Assembly (NCBI GenBank): GCA_904419285.1
Contig: CAJFQZ010000006.1
Location: forward strand, 122,218-186,217
From: Lachnospiraceae bacterium UBA1818
GTDB lineage: Bacteria; Bacillota; Clostridia; Lachnospirales; Lachnospiraceae
DNA: 64,000 bases
Direction of reading: 5' to 3'
Shown: piece after piece, positions 8,072-18,179 of the stretch
Layout of the letters: every line of letters starts with the position of its first letter
Position numbering within the stretch: the stretch's first letter is position 1
Notes under the pieces: model-generated
Told to the model about the DNA's origin: nothing
Databases searched by the model: none
What the model saw: the letters and a program-made list of their open reading frames with translations, nothing else
Translations under genes and position numbers: made by a program

Positions 8072-8860
8072 ATGGAAGCATACACCAGTTTTGCATCGGT
8101 CTATGATGTATTTATGGATAATGTCCCCTATGAAGAGTGGGGAAAATACCTCTGCGGACTGCTGAGAGAATATGGGGCGGAGTCAGGTCTGATCCTTGAT
8201 CTGGGCTGCGGAACGGGAGCAATGACAGAGATCCTCGCCGGCTACGGGTATGATATGATCGGAGTGGACAATTCCGAAGAAATGCTGGAACTGGCGATGG
8301 ACAAGAAGCTGGCATCAGGACATGATATCCTGTACCTGCTGCAGGATATGAGAGGGTTCGAACTCTACGGGACTGTCAGGGCGGCGGTCAGTGTCTGTGA
8401 TTCGGTCAATTATATTACGGAACCTGATGAACTGACGCAGGTTTTCCGTCTGGTAAACAATTATCTCGATCCCGGCGGGGTATTTATTTTTGATTTTAAC
8501 ACAGATTATAAGTACCGGGAGATACTCGGAGAGCAGACGATCGCGGAGGACCGGGGGGACTGCAGCTTTATCTGGGATAATTACTATTATGAGGATGAGC
8601 GGATCAACGAGTATGATCTGACGCTGTTTATCCGGGATGAGGAGAACTCCGGCGACGGGAGAGAATTGTACAGAAAGTACCAGGAGACTCATTACCAGAG
8701 AGGATATACGATCGATGAGATGAAGGATATCATCCAGAGGTCGGGACTTGAGTTTGTCACGGCATATGATGCATTTACCCGCAGCGCGCCGGGAGAGAAG
8801 AGCGAGCGGGTCTATGTGATCGCCAGAGAATCAGGGAAAACAGCGGTTAGGCGTGAATAG
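8072..8860 (+). CDS. Class I SAM-dependent methyltransferase
   Basis: 262-residue cytoplasmic Rossmann-fold methyltransferase. Motif I is LDLGCGTGAMTEILA (about 47-61), followed by the acidic residue in IGVDNSEEML and motif IV-V VSVCDSVNYI. The family is annotated broadly; target unknown. GGAGG precedes the ATG at good spacing. hslO starts 38 bases after the stop in the same direction, so they probably share a transcript. Confidence 0.85.
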   Translation: MEAYTSFASVYDVFMDNVPYEEWGKYLCGLLREYGAESGLILDLGCGTGAMTEILAGYGYDMIGVDNSEEMLELAMDKKLASGHDILYLLQDMRGFELYGTVRAAVSVCDSVNYITEPDELTQVFRLVNNYLDPGGVFIFDFNTDYKYREILGEQTIAEDRGDCSFIWDNYYYEDERINEYDLTLFIRDEENSGDGRELYRKYQETHYQRGYTIDEMKDIIQRSGLEFVTAYDAFTRSAPGEKSERVYVIARESGKTAVRRE

Positions 8861-8898
8861 TTACGAAAAAAGAAGAGATAGAAACGGAGAAAGACAGG

Positions 8899-9774
8899 AT
8901 GAAAGATTATATTGTAAGAGCAGCGGCGGCAAATACACAGATCAGGGCATTTGCCGCAGTGACGACAGAGCTTGTGGAAGAGGCGAGACAGCGGCACGGC
9001 ACCAGCCCGGTTGCGACGGCTGCGCTGGGAAGGCTTCTTACCGGAGGCGTGATGATGGGGAGTATGATGAAGAATGCAGATGATCTGCTGACGCTCCAGA
9101 TCCAGTGCTCCGGTCCCATCGGCGGACTTACAGTGACGGCGGACAGCCAGGGAAATGTAAAGGGATATGTGCATAACCCGGATGTGATCCTGCCGCCGAA
9201 GAACGGAAAGCTGGATGTGGGAGGAGCCCTGGGGCAGGGCGTTCTCACAGTGATCAAAGATATGGGGCTCAAAGAGCCATATTCCGGGCAGACGATCCTG
9301 CAGACCGGAGAGATCGCGGAGGATCTGACATATTATTTTGCCACGTCGGAGCAGGTGCCGTCCTCTGTCGGGCTGGGAGTCCTGATGGAGCGGGATAATA
9401 CGGTGCGGTGCGCAGGCGGATTTATCGTGCAGGTGATGCCGTTCATCGAGGATGAGGTGCTGAACAGGCTGGAGCAGAATATCCAGAATATTCAGTCAGT
9501 GACTTCCATGCTGGACAACGGGCACACGCCGGAGGAGATGCTCTCCCAGGTGCTGGAAGGCCTGGATCTTGAGATCACGGACACACTGCCGGCCAGGTTT
9601 TACTGCAACTGCTCCAAGGAGCGGATCGAGAAGGCAATCATCAGTATTGGAAGGAAGGATATTCAGTCCATGATCGACGATGGAGAGGATATTGAGGTGA
9701 AATGTCATTTCTGCAATACAGCATACAAGTACAGTGTGGATGAACTGAGAGAGCTGCTCAAAAAGAGCCGATAG
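8899..9774 (+). CDS. hslO: Redox-regulated chaperone Hsp33
   Basis: Cytoplasmic holdase that oxidative stress switches on by disulfide formation and zinc release. The 291-residue length is normal. The C-terminal zinc site is complete: a CNC pair (YCNCSKER) and a CHFC pair (VKCHFCNTAY). The N-terminal substrate-binding domain starts MKDYIVRAAAANTQIRAFAA, typical of the family. Confidence 0.95.
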   Translation: MKDYIVRAAAANTQIRAFAAVTTELVEEARQRHGTSPVATAALGRLLTGGVMMGSMMKNADDLLTLQIQCSGPIGGLTVTADSQGNVKGYVHNPDVILPPKNGKLDVGGALGQGVLTVIKDMGLKEPYSGQTILQTGEIAEDLTYYFATSEQVPSSVGLGVLMERDNTVRCAGGFIVQVMPFIEDEVLNRLEQNIQNIQSVTSMLDNGHTPEEMLSQVLEGLDLEITDTLPARFYCNCSKERIEKAIISIGRKDIQSMIDDGEDIEVKCHFCNTAYKYSVDELRELLKKSR

Positions 9775-9840
9775 AAGACGCGGTCCGGACCGCATAAAAG
9801 ATCAGTCTGCAGCCAGCAGGCAGGAAGGTGGAATTGGAAT

Positions 9841-11766
9841 ATGAAACATGGGTTTGTCAAGGTCGCCGCAGCGACTCCGGATATCCGGGTGGCGGATGTG
9901 GCGTATAATACAGAGAAGATACGGGAGGATATTGCTGAGGCATGTGATAACGGGGCAAAGATCCTTGTGTTTCCGGAGCTGTGCGTGACAGGATATACGT
10001 GCAGTGATCTGTTCACACATGACGTCCTGCTGTCAGCGGCGAGAAAAGCGCTTCTTGACCTGGCGGAGTTCACGGCAGATAAGGACGTCCTTGTGTTTGT
10101 GGGTGTGCCGCTGGATATAGAAGGCAAGCTGTACAATGTGGCGGCAGCACTGAACAGAGGGAAGATCCTCGGGCTGACGACAAAGACTTTCCTGCCCAAT
10201 TACGGCGAGTTCTATGAGATGCGGCAGTTTACGCCGGGGCCGTCCGAGGCAGGATATATCACGTTTGAAGGAGACAGGATCCCCTTTGGGCCGCAGATCC
10301 TTTTTCAGGCCACGGCCATGGAGAATCTGATCGTGTCCGCGGAGATCTGTGAGGATGTCTGGTCCCCGATCCCTCCCAGCATCGGTGCGGCATTGGAGGG
10401 AGCGACCGTGATCGTCAACTGCTCTGCCAGCGACGAGACTATCGGTAAGGACAGTTATCGCAGAGAACTGATCTCCGGACAGTCGGCACGGCTGATCGCA
10501 GGCTATATCTACGCCAACGCAGGAGAGGGCGAATCGACCACGGACCTTGTGTTCGGAGGCCATAATATCATTGCGGAGAACGGCACGATCTTAAAGGAAG
10601 CGAAGCGCTATCACAATGAGATCATTTACTCTGAGCTGGACATTCAGAGGCTTGCAGCGGAGCGGCGGAAGAATACCACATTCCAGACAGAGGAAGTCCG
10701 GACGCTGATCCGGGTGCCGTTTTATATCGAGAGTGAAAAGACACAGCTGACCCGCACATTTCCGAAGCGTCCTTTTGTTCCGGCGGATGATCAGGCGAGA
10801 GCACAGCGCTGTGAGGAGATCCTGACGATCCAGGCGATGGGACTGAAGAAACGTCTGGCGCACACTCATTCGAAAACAGCAGTAGTGGGAATTTCAGGGG
10901 GACTTGACTCCACGCTGGCGCTGCTGGTGACTGCCAGGGCGTTTGATCTGCTGGGGCGGGACAAGAAGGATATCATTGCAGTTACCATGCCCTGCTTCGG
11001 CACAACGGACAGGACCTACAACAACGCCTGCGAGATGTCGAGAAAGACAGGGGCAACTCTGAAGGAGGTGCGGATCGCAGACGCGGTAAACATTCATTTC
11101 CGGGATATCGGACAGGATCCGGAGGTCCATGACGTGACTTATGAGAATTCCCAGGCGAGAGAGCGCACCCAGGTGCTCATGGATATTGCCAACCGTACCG
11201 GAGGAATGGTGATCGGAACAGGGGATATGTCGGAGCTGGCGCTCGGCTGGGCGACTTACAACGGGGATCACATGTCCATGTATGGAGTCAACGCGTCTGT
11301 ACCGAAGACGCTGGTGCGCCATCTTGTCAAATATGCCGCGGATGATACGGAAGATCAGGAGCTGAAGCGGGTGCTCTACGATGTGCTGGATACCCCGGTC
11401 AGCCCGGAACTGCTGCCTCCGAAAGATGGTGATATCGCCCAGAGGACGGAAGATCTGGTGGGACCCTATGAGCTGCACGACTTCTTCCTTTACTATATGC
11501 TGCGTTTCGGATACGAGCCGAGCAAGATCTTCCGCCTCGCCGAGAGGGCATTTCGGGATGAGTACGATAATGTCACGATCCTGAAATGGCTGGAAACATT
11601 CTGCAGGAGATTTTTCTCCCAGCAGTTCAAGCGTTCCTGTCTGCCGGACGGTCCGAAGATCGGTACGGTCGCGCTTTCTCCAAGAGGCGACTGGAGGATG
11701 CCGAGCGATGCGTGTGTGGCGGTATGGCTGAAAGATCTGGGGAATATTTCCCTGATGGAGGATTAG
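9841..11766 (+). CDS. nadE: Glutamine-dependent NAD+ synthetase
   Basis: Final step of NAD synthesis: amidates deamido-NAD using ammonia channelled from glutamine. An N-terminal nitrilase-type glutaminase domain (about 1-270, with FPELCVTGY and the catalytic Cys in SAEICEDVW) is fused to a C-terminal NAD synthetase domain (about 325-641) with the ATP pyrophosphatase loop GISGGLDST. At 641 residues it is the full two-domain bacterial form. The next gene begins 3 bases after its stop. Confidence 0.96.
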   Translation: MKHGFVKVAAATPDIRVADVAYNTEKIREDIAEACDNGAKILVFPELCVTGYTCSDLFTHDVLLSAARKALLDLAEFTADKDVLVFVGVPLDIEGKLYNVAAALNRGKILGLTTKTFLPNYGEFYEMRQFTPGPSEAGYITFEGDRIPFGPQILFQATAMENLIVSAEICEDVWSPIPPSIGAALEGATVIVNCSASDETIGKDSYRRELISGQSARLIAGYIYANAGEGESTTDLVFGGHNIIAENGTILKEAKRYHNEIIYSELDIQRLAAERRKNTTFQTEEVRTLIRVPFYIESEKTQLTRTFPKRPFVPADDQARAQRCEEILTIQAMGLKKRLAHTHSKTAVVGISGGLDSTLALLVTARAFDLLGRDKKDIIAVTMPCFGTTDRTYNNACEMSRKTGATLKEVRIADAVNIHFRDIGQDPEVHDVTYENSQARERTQVLMDIANRTGGMVIGTGDMSELALGWATYNGDHMSMYGVNASVPKTLVRHLVKYAADDTEDQELKRVLYDVLDTPVSPELLPPKDGDIAQRTEDLVGPYELHDFFLYYMLRFGYEPSKIFRLAERAFRDEYDNVTILKWLETFCRRFFSQQFKRSCLPDGPKIGTVALSPRGDWRMPSDACVAVWLKDLGNISLMED

Positions 11767-11769
11767 AGG

Positions 11770-12786
11770 ATGAAGCTTATAAAAACAGAAGATGCAGTGG
11801 GGAGTGTCCTCTGCCATGATATCACGCAGATCATCCCGGGAGTCACGAAGGACGCTGTATTCCGCAAGGGACATGTGGTGAGGGAAGAAGACATTCCGGT
11901 CCTGCTTTCCGTGGGAAAAGAGAACCTCTATGTATGGGAGAAGCAGGAGGGAATGCTCCATGAGAATGACGCGGCGGAGGTGCTCCGCCAGGTCTGTCAG
12001 GGAGAACATATGAAGGCGTCAGAGCCCAAGGAGGGCAAGATCGAGCTGACTGCAGAGTGCAGCGGCCTTCTCAAGATCAACCGGGAGAAGCTGAACGCGG
12101 TGAACGCCATGGGGCAGATGGTGCTTGCATCCCGCCACGGTGATTTCCCTGTGAAGAAGGGGGACAAGATCGTGGGAATGCGGGTCGTCCCGCTGGTCAT
12201 TGAGGAAGAAAAAATGGACCGCGTCAAAGAAATCTGCGGTGGAGAGCCGATCTTCACTCTGCTGCCGTTCCGGAAGATGAAGGCCGGAATCGTGACAACA
12301 GGAAGTGAAGTCTACTACGGCAGGATCAAGGATCAGTTCACACCCGTCGTCAAAGACAAGCTGGAAGAGGCCGGCATGGAAGTGCTGGGAAATATTCTGT
12401 GCAATGATGAGTCTGACATGGTGACCGGTGCGATCCGTGAATGGATTGAAAAAGGTGCGGATGTGGTTGTATGTACAGGCGGGATGAGCGTAGATCCGGA
12501 CGACCGCACGCCGCTTGCGATCCGCAATGCTTCAGACGAGGTCATAACGTACGGGGCACCGGTGCTTCCGGGCGCCATGTTCATGCTGGCTTATGCGGGG
12601 AATATCCCGGTGATGGGACTGCCCGGGTGTGTGATGTATTCAAAGAGGACGATCTTTGACCTTGTGCTGCCGAGAGCTGCAGCGGGAGAGAGGCTTCGCG
12701 CGGAAGACTTTTCTGTGCTGGGGGAAGGCGGACTGTGCCTGAACTGTGAAGTGTGTACATTCCCGAACTGCGGGTTTGGGAAATAA
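11770..12786 (+). CDS. Molybdopterin-binding (MoeA/CinA-like) domain protein
   Basis: 338 residues. The middle holds a MoCF/MogA-type domain (about 170-300): GIVTTGSEVYYGRIKDQF, then VVVCTGGMSVDPDDRTP and GLPGCVMYSKRTIFD. The N-terminal part resembles a reduced MoeA. The tail is Cys-rich (CLNCEVCTFPNCGFGK), which suggests a metal or cluster site that classical MoeA lacks. Relatives are annotated as molybdopterin-binding proteins; cofactor insertion is inferred. No other Mo-cofactor genes lie nearby. It probably shares the nadE transcript. Confidence 0.8.
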   Translation: MKLIKTEDAVGSVLCHDITQIIPGVTKDAVFRKGHVVREEDIPVLLSVGKENLYVWEKQEGMLHENDAAEVLRQVCQGEHMKASEPKEGKIELTAECSGLLKINREKLNAVNAMGQMVLASRHGDFPVKKGDKIVGMRVVPLVIEEEKMDRVKEICGGEPIFTLLPFRKMKAGIVTTGSEVYYGRIKDQFTPVVKDKLEEAGMEVLGNILCNDESDMVTGAIREWIEKGADVVVCTGGMSVDPDDRTPLAIRNASDEVITYGAPVLPGAMFMLAYAGNIPVMGLPGCVMYSKRTIFDLVLPRAAAGERLRAEDFSVLGEGGLCLNCEVCTFPNCGFGK

Positions 12787-12936
12787 GAACCGGGCGTCAA
12801 TCTTGATTTTTCTCCTGTAATGCAATAAGATAATTTATGATGTATCAGGCAGTTCATACTGCCGATCTGAAAAAAAGAAAGTACTTAGGCTGAAGAACAA
12901 AAGCTGGATAAATAAAAGTACTGAAGGGAAAAAGTG

Positions 12937-14793
12937 ATGACAAAAGAGGTTAAGCAAAAAGGGTACGTGACGGGGGCAGGTGCGCTTTTGTATCTCACAG
13001 CCTGGCTCGTGACAGAGCAGTGTGATCTGGGAAGGAGCGGAGAGATCATCCTGTTTCTTCTGCCGTATGTGACGTTAGCGTTTTATACCTGCAGAGATTT
13101 TCTGAAAAAGATCGTGACGCTGCACTTCCTCGACGAAAATTTTCTGATGCTCATCGCGACGGTGGGGGCATTTTTCGTGGAGAGGTATAAGGAAGCGGTC
13201 GGGGCCATGCTTTTCTATCAGGCGGGCAGGCTGATTGAGGAAATCTCACTGAGCCGAACAAAAAAGTCGATCGCCGAGTTCATAGATATCCGGCCGGAAT
13301 ATGCGAATCTGAAAGAGGACGGTCAGGAGAGAGTGGTTTCTCCTGAGAACCTCCGGACAGGGCAGGTCATTGTCCTCAGGCCGGGAGAAAGGATCCCGGT
13401 AGATGCGGTAGTGACAGCCGGTTCAGGGACCGTGGATGAGAAGGCGCTGACGGGCGAGGCTGAACCGAGGACAGTGGAGCCCGGAGATCAGCTGTTCAGC
13501 GGAAGCATCAATCTGAACGGAGTCCTTGAGGCAGAGGTAGTAAAACATTACAGCGATTCAACCGCATCGAGGATCATGGAGCTTGTGGAAAATGCAAATG
13601 CCAGGAAGTCGGAGCGTGTTCTTTTTGCGGACCGGTTTACAAAGTATTATACGCCTATCGTGATCCTGATCGCACTGCTGACAGTCCTTCTTCCGCCTAT
13701 GATGTTCGCGGAGAACAGGAATGAATGGATCTACAGAGGGCTGATCATCCTGGTCGCAGCGTGCCCGTGCGGACTGATGGTGTCTGTGCCCCTGGCATTT
13801 CTGGGAGGCATCGGCGTTGCTTCCAGACAGGGCGTGCTGTTCAAGGGAGCAGCCTTTCTGGAGATCCTCCCCAGCGTGGATACGTTTGTGTTTGACAAGA
13901 CGGGAACTTTGACGGAAGGCGTCTTCCACGTGACAGAGATCGTTCCCTGCGGATGTACGGAGGAAGAACTGCTGGAGAAGGCTGTGCTGGGGGAGACCGG
14001 GTCCATGCATCCGATCGCTGTTTCCCTGAGGAATGCATACGGGAAAGAGGCGGACCGGTCGAGAGTAAAAGATGTGGAAGATTATCCGGGATACGGCCTT
14101 CGGGCAGAAATCGACGGAAAAACCGTTTATATAGGAAATTCCCGCCTGATGAGGCACCGGGGACTGACCTATCAGCCGGCCGAGGGGGCGGGCACAGCGG
14201 TCCATGTATCCGTTGAGGGAAACTACGCCGGCTACATATTGATCTCCGATGTAGTCCGTGAGGATGCAGGAGGACTCATCAAGTGGCTCCACAGGCACGG
14301 ACTTGGAACAGTCATGCTGACCGGAGATAATGAAAGGACCGCGGAAAAAGTAGCGAAGCAGCTCGGGATCGAGAGTGTGTGCGCTGAGCTGATGCCGGAA
14401 GATAAGGTGGAGCAGGTCGAAGAGTTCATGGAAAGCCAGACAGAGGGCGAGAAGGTGGCATTTGTGGGCGACGGGATCAATGACGCTCCGGTGCTCGCAA
14501 GGGCGGATATCGGGATCGCCATGGGAGGTCTCGGCGCGGACGCAGCGCTTGAGGCCGCTGATATCATCCTGATGGAGGACGAGCCGTCCAGGATCATCAA
14601 TGCGATCCGGATCGCAAAGGCCACACTGCGGTCTGTGAACCAGAACCTGATATTTGCGATCGGGATGAAGGTCCTTCTCATTCTGCTGGCATTTCTTGGA
14701 TATGTGACGATGCAGAATGCCATCCTTGCGGATATGGCGGTCATGCTGATCAACATACTGAATTCCTTCTGGATGCTGAAATATCCGGAATAG
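12937..14793 (+). CDS. Heavy-metal-translocating P1B-type ATPase
   Basis: 618-residue membrane pump of the CadA/ZntA type. Seen in order: N-terminal helices, actuator TGEAE (about 165), the intramembrane metal motif CPCG in AACPCGLMVS, the phosphorylation site DKTGTLTEG, the SMHP nucleotide-domain motif and GDGINDAP. There is no N-terminal HMA or CxxC metal-binding domain. The CPC motif suggests Zn, Cd, Pb or Cu-class substrates, and the Zn/Cd branch is favoured by overall look. A GTG three bases upstream is possible, but the ATG fits the AAGGG ribosome site better. Confidence 0.92.
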   Translation: MTKEVKQKGYVTGAGALLYLTAWLVTEQCDLGRSGEIILFLLPYVTLAFYTCRDFLKKIVTLHFLDENFLMLIATVGAFFVERYKEAVGAMLFYQAGRLIEEISLSRTKKSIAEFIDIRPEYANLKEDGQERVVSPENLRTGQVIVLRPGERIPVDAVVTAGSGTVDEKALTGEAEPRTVEPGDQLFSGSINLNGVLEAEVVKHYSDSTASRIMELVENANARKSERVLFADRFTKYYTPIVILIALLTVLLPPMMFAENRNEWIYRGLIILVAACPCGLMVSVPLAFLGGIGVASRQGVLFKGAAFLEILPSVDTFVFDKTGTLTEGVFHVTEIVPCGCTEEELLEKAVLGETGSMHPIAVSLRNAYGKEADRSRVKDVEDYPGYGLRAEIDGKTVYIGNSRLMRHRGLTYQPAEGAGTAVHVSVEGNYAGYILISDVVREDAGGLIKWLHRHGLGTVMLTGDNERTAEKVAKQLGIESVCAELMPEDKVEQVEEFMESQTEGEKVAFVGDGINDAPVLARADIGIAMGGLGADAALEAADIILMEDEPSRIINAIRIAKATLRSVNQNLIFAIGMKVLLILLAFLGYVTMQNAILADMAVMLINILNSFWMLKYPE

Positions 14794-14819
14794 TATATGA
14801 TTCGAGAGGAGTATTATAG

Positions 14820-15374
14820 ATGAAGAGGAAGAAAGCTGCAGCCGTGATCGCGGCGTTTTCAACAGCGTTTCTGCTGGCAGGATGTGCGAATGCGGTTAAG
14901 AGCGGGACAGAAGCGCTGGAGGCGAAGGATTATGAGACGGCCGCCGCAGAATTTCAGACAGCGGCGGATGATGAGGATAAGAAGACTTCGGCTGAAGGGT
15001 ACCGCGGCCTGGGAATCGTTTATTATGAGACCGGAGACTATGCGAATGCCCTTGAGGCATTTCGAAGTGCGCTGGACAACGGGGCAGAACAGACAGCTGA
15101 GCTCTATAACCTGATGGGAGTCAGCGCCATGCAGACAGGAGATTACGAAGCGGGACTGGAGTATATCCAGTCCGGCCTTGCCATGACGGACGCTGCATCA
15201 GGGGATGAATCCGCGGATGCCGATTTGGTCCGCGAGATGGAGTTCAATGAGATCATCTGCTGCGAGCAGCTGGCAGACTGGGAAAATGCGAAAGAGAAGG
15301 CAGACGAGTATATAAAGAAATATCCGGATGATGAAGCCGCACAGAAAGAGGCGGAATTCCTCCAGACAAGGTAA
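14820..15374 (+). CDS. TPR-repeat lipoprotein
   Basis: 184 residues with a lipoprotein signal peptide (basic start, hydrophobic helix, lipobox LLAGC, modified Cys about 22) followed by three or so tetratricopeptide helices (for example GYRGLGIVYYETGDYANALEAF). It should sit on the outer face of the membrane and serve as a protein-protein scaffold; partner unknown. It starts 26 bases after the metal ATPase and is probably co-transcribed. Confidence 0.85.
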   Translation: MKRKKAAAVIAAFSTAFLLAGCANAVKSGTEALEAKDYETAAAEFQTAADDEDKKTSAEGYRGLGIVYYETGDYANALEAFRSALDNGAEQTAELYNLMGVSAMQTGDYEAGLEYIQSGLAMTDAASGDESADADLVREMEFNEIICCEQLADWENAKEKADEYIKKYPDDEAAQKEAEFLQTR

Positions 15375-15422
15375 TCGTGTCAGGCAGGGAGCCGCGCAGG
15401 CAGCAGATGTCCGGAGCAGAGT

Positions 15423-15461
15423 GGGGCCGGGATCCTGTCTGAACGGATCCGGCCCCCTCTT
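15423..15461 (+). terminator. Probable terminator after the TPR lipoprotein
   Basis: GGGGCC-G-GGATCC and GGATCCGGCCCC form a very GC-rich stem of about 12 bp with one bulge. The following CTCTTT is a short, imperfect U run. Confidence 0.55.
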
Positions 15462-15495
15462 TCATCCGGAAGACGGAGAAAAGAGAGTAAAGAAT

Positions 15496-16068
15496 ATGGG
15501 AATAAGAGAAAAATATCAGATCACTGAATACTGCCACCGCTATCTGAGAGATTATATCAGAGAGGGAGATGTCTGTGTGGATGCCACGGCAGGAAACGGC
15601 GGCGATACAGAGTTCCTCTGCCGCATGGCCGGGGCGGGCGGCAGGGTCTATGCGTTTGATATTCAGGAACAGGCGCTGCGCAGCACCGCAGAACGGCTGG
15701 AACGAGCGGGACTGCGCGGACGGGCGGAGCTTATCTGCGCCGGACATGAGCAGATGCGGGAATATGTAAAGGAGCCGGCAGCCGCGGCGGTATTCAATCT
15801 CGGGTATCTGCCGGGCGGGGATCATACGCTGGCCACAAGGGCGGAGACCACGCTTGAGGCGGCAGGACAGGCCCTTGAGCTTCTGAGGCCCGGCGGAATC
15901 TTAAGTCTGTGCATCTACAGCGGAGGAGACACCGGCTATGAAGAGCGGGACGCGCTGCTCTCCTGGCTGAAGAAACTGGATACACGCAGATGGCTGGTCA
16001 TTGTGAACAGCTTTTATAACCGGAAGAACGATCCACCCCTTCCGGTGTTTGTCATCCGCCTTGAGTGA
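15496..16068 (+). CDS. mnmM: tRNA/rRNA methyltransferase of the MnmM (YtqB) family
   Basis: 190-residue SAM methyltransferase. The motif VDATAGNGGDTEFLC, the FNLGYLPGGDH segment and the end SFYNRKNDPPLPVFVIRLE are characteristic of YtqB, which was shown in Gram-positive bacteria to be MnmM, the enzyme that methylates 5-aminomethyl-2-thiouridine at the tRNA wobble base. The frame is open upstream, but MGIREKYQ is taken as the start because it gives the family length and a GAGAG ribosome site lies before it. hflX follows 48 bases later. Confidence 0.88.
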   Translation: MGIREKYQITEYCHRYLRDYIREGDVCVDATAGNGGDTEFLCRMAGAGGRVYAFDIQEQALRSTAERLERAGLRGRAELICAGHEQMREYVKEPAAAAVFNLGYLPGGDHTLATRAETTLEAAGQALELLRPGGILSLCIYSGGDTGYEERDALLSWLKKLDTRRWLVIVNSFYNRKNDPPLPVFVIRLE

Positions 16069-16116
16069 TGAGACGGGAGACGGACAGAAGAATCAGATAA
16101 CAGGAGGATCGGACAG

Positions 16117-17352
16117 ATGTATGAGATGGAAGAGATCAAAGAAAAGGTGATCCTCGTCGGCGTGGAGACCGGCGGCGACGAACCGGCGGAGTCTTCTCTT
16201 GACGAACTTGCGGAGCTCGCCCGGACAGCGGGCGCTGAGGTGGCGGGAAGACTGATCCAGTCGAGGGAGAGTATCCATCCGGGTACGTATATCGGAAAGG
16301 GCAAGCTGCTGGAGCTCAAGGATCTTCTGTGGGAGACAGATGCAACGGGGATCATCTGCGACGACGAGCTCACCAGCACCCAGCTCGGAAGCCTGGAGTC
16401 GGAGCTGTCCTGCAAGGTGATCGACAGGACGCTTTTGATCCTGGATATTTTTGCCGCCCGTGCAGTCTCCGGGGAGGGAAAGATCCAGGTGGAGCTGGCA
16501 CAGCTCCGTTACAGGGCGTCAAGGCTGGCGGGGCTTGGAAAATCCCTGTCCCGCCTGGGAGGCGGTATCGGCACAAGAGGCCCGGGAGAGAAGAAGCTGG
16601 AGATGGACCGGCGTCTTATCAGGGAGAGGATCAGCCGCCTGAAGCGTGAGCTGAAGGATGTGGAGAAGCACCGGGAACTGATCCGCTCCCAGAGAAAACA
16701 GTCCGGGCTGAAGACTGCGGCTCTGGTAGGATATACTTCAGCGGGCAAGAGCAGTCTTTTGAATGCGCTGACAGATGCAGGGATACTGGAGGATGCCATG
16801 CTGTTCTCCACGCTGGATACTACCACGCGGTCCCTGATGCTGGATAATACCCAGGAGATCCTGCTCACAGATACTGTGGGCTTTATCCGCAAGCTGCCCC
16901 ATCATCTGGTGGAAGCGTTTAAGAGTACGCTGGAGGAAGCAAGGTATGCTGATATCATCCTCCATGTAGTGGATGCATCCAATCCGAATATGGACATGCA
17001 GATGCATGTTGTGTATGAGACGCTGCGTGAACTGGGGGCAGAGGGAAAGTCTGTGATCACACTCTTTAACAAGCAGGACCTGCTGAAAGAAGAAGGGTAT
17101 CAGCGGGATTTCCAGGCAGAGTACTCCATCCCTGTGTCGGCGAAGACCGGACAGGGGCTTGAGGAGCTGAAACGCGCGCTTCTCGATGTCATCCGCAGGG
17201 ATCAGATTTATGTGGAGAGGCTGTATGATTTCTCAGAGGCGGGAAAGATCCAGCTCATCCGGACCAGGGGACAGCTTGTGTCTGAGGAGTACCTGCCCGA
17301 GGGAATCGAGGTCAAGGCATACGTACCCCGGGATATATACGGGAGGATTTAG
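16117..17352 (+). CDS. hflX: Ribosome-associated GTPase HflX
   Basis: 411-residue cytoplasmic GTPase that splits or rescues stalled 70S ribosomes under stress. The N-terminal HflX domain (about 1-185) includes GTYIGKGKLLEL and the GxGGxGTRGPGEKKLE region. The G domain has P-loop GYTSAGKSS (G1), DTVGF (G3) and NKQD (G4). Start is set by AGGAGG upstream. Confidence 0.95.
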   Translation: MYEMEEIKEKVILVGVETGGDEPAESSLDELAELARTAGAEVAGRLIQSRESIHPGTYIGKGKLLELKDLLWETDATGIICDDELTSTQLGSLESELSCKVIDRTLLILDIFAARAVSGEGKIQVELAQLRYRASRLAGLGKSLSRLGGGIGTRGPGEKKLEMDRRLIRERISRLKRELKDVEKHRELIRSQRKQSGLKTAALVGYTSAGKSSLLNALTDAGILEDAMLFSTLDTTTRSLMLDNTQEILLTDTVGFIRKLPHHLVEAFKSTLEEARYADIILHVVDASNPNMDMQMHVVYETLRELGAEGKSVITLFNKQDLLKEEGYQRDFQAEYSIPVSAKTGQGLEELKRALLDVIRRDQIYVERLYDFSEAGKIQLIRTRGQLVSEEYLPEGIEVKAYVPRDIYGRI

Positions 17353-17370
17353 AGAAAGGAGAAAGAGATC

Positions 17371-18162
17371 ATGGTTACGATAGACAGAGAAAAATGTATC
17401 GGATGCGGGCTCTGCGCGAAGGACTGCCCGGCAGGAAATATTGCTGTCAAGGAGGGAAAAGCAGTATATACACCGGAGTGTATCCAGTGCGGACACTGCG
17501 TGGCGGTCTGTCCGCGGGCAGCGGTGAGTATTCCGGAGTATGATATGGATGATGTGGAAGAGTACGATGCAGAGACATTCCGCATAGATCCGGAGCATTT
17601 CCTCCATGCGGTCAAGTTCAGGCGGAGTATCCGCAGTTTCCGTGACAGAAAGATTGACAGAGCGTGCATGGAGCGGATCCTTCAGGCGGGACGCTATACC
17701 CCGACTGCGAAGAACAGCCAGTCGTGCCGCTTTATCGTGCTGCAGGATGAGCTGGATGAGTTCAAGGATCTGCTGTGGGATCAGGTGCCGGAACTGGCAG
17801 AGAGGATGAAAGAAAAGATGCCTCACTATGCGATGATGTTCAAGTTCCTCCAGCGCAGGAGAAAAAAGGATCCCAAGGACGACGGTCTCTTCTTCAACAC
17901 GCCGTCCTGCATCCTGGTCGCGGCGGACAACCTGCTGGACGGAGGACTTGCGGCGGCGAATATCGAGAATATGGCGGCTGCTGAGGGCGCGGGAGTCCTC
18001 TACAGCGGCTATCTGACCCGGATCATAGAAGCTTGTCCCAGGCTGAAAGAATGGCTCGGCATCCAGGACACTACGCTTGTGTGCTGTATGCTTGCCGGAT
18101 ATCCGGCGGTTACATATAAGAGGACCGCGCCGAGGAAAAAGGCGGATATCGACTGGAGGTAA
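17371..18162 (+). CDS. Ferredoxin-nitroreductase fusion
   Basis: 263 residues. The N-terminal part carries two [4Fe-4S] motifs, CIGCGLCAKDCP and CIQCGHCVAVCP (about 9-50). The rest is an FMN-dependent nitroreductase-fold domain beginning KFRRSIRSF with FMN contacts in YTPTAKNSQS. Such proteins probably pass electrons from ferredoxin-type clusters to flavin to reduce an unknown substrate. It starts 18 bases after hflX, in the same operon. Confidence 0.9.
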   Translation: MVTIDREKCIGCGLCAKDCPAGNIAVKEGKAVYTPECIQCGHCVAVCPRAAVSIPEYDMDDVEEYDAETFRIDPEHFLHAVKFRRSIRSFRDRKIDRACMERILQAGRYTPTAKNSQSCRFIVLQDELDEFKDLLWDQVPELAERMKEKMPHYAMMFKFLQRRRKKDPKDDGLFFNTPSCILVAADNLLDGGLAAANIENMAAAEGAGVLYSGYLTRIIEACPRLKEWLGIQDTTLVCCMLAGYPAVTYKRTAPRKKADIDWR

Positions 18163-18179
18163 CGGACTTAAGCGGCGGA

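Noticed and set aside
13558-14862. Long minus-strand ORF (434 codons) opposite the metal ATPase
   Set aside because: Shadow frame of a well-supported P-type ATPase, His/Arg-rich with no recognisable domain.
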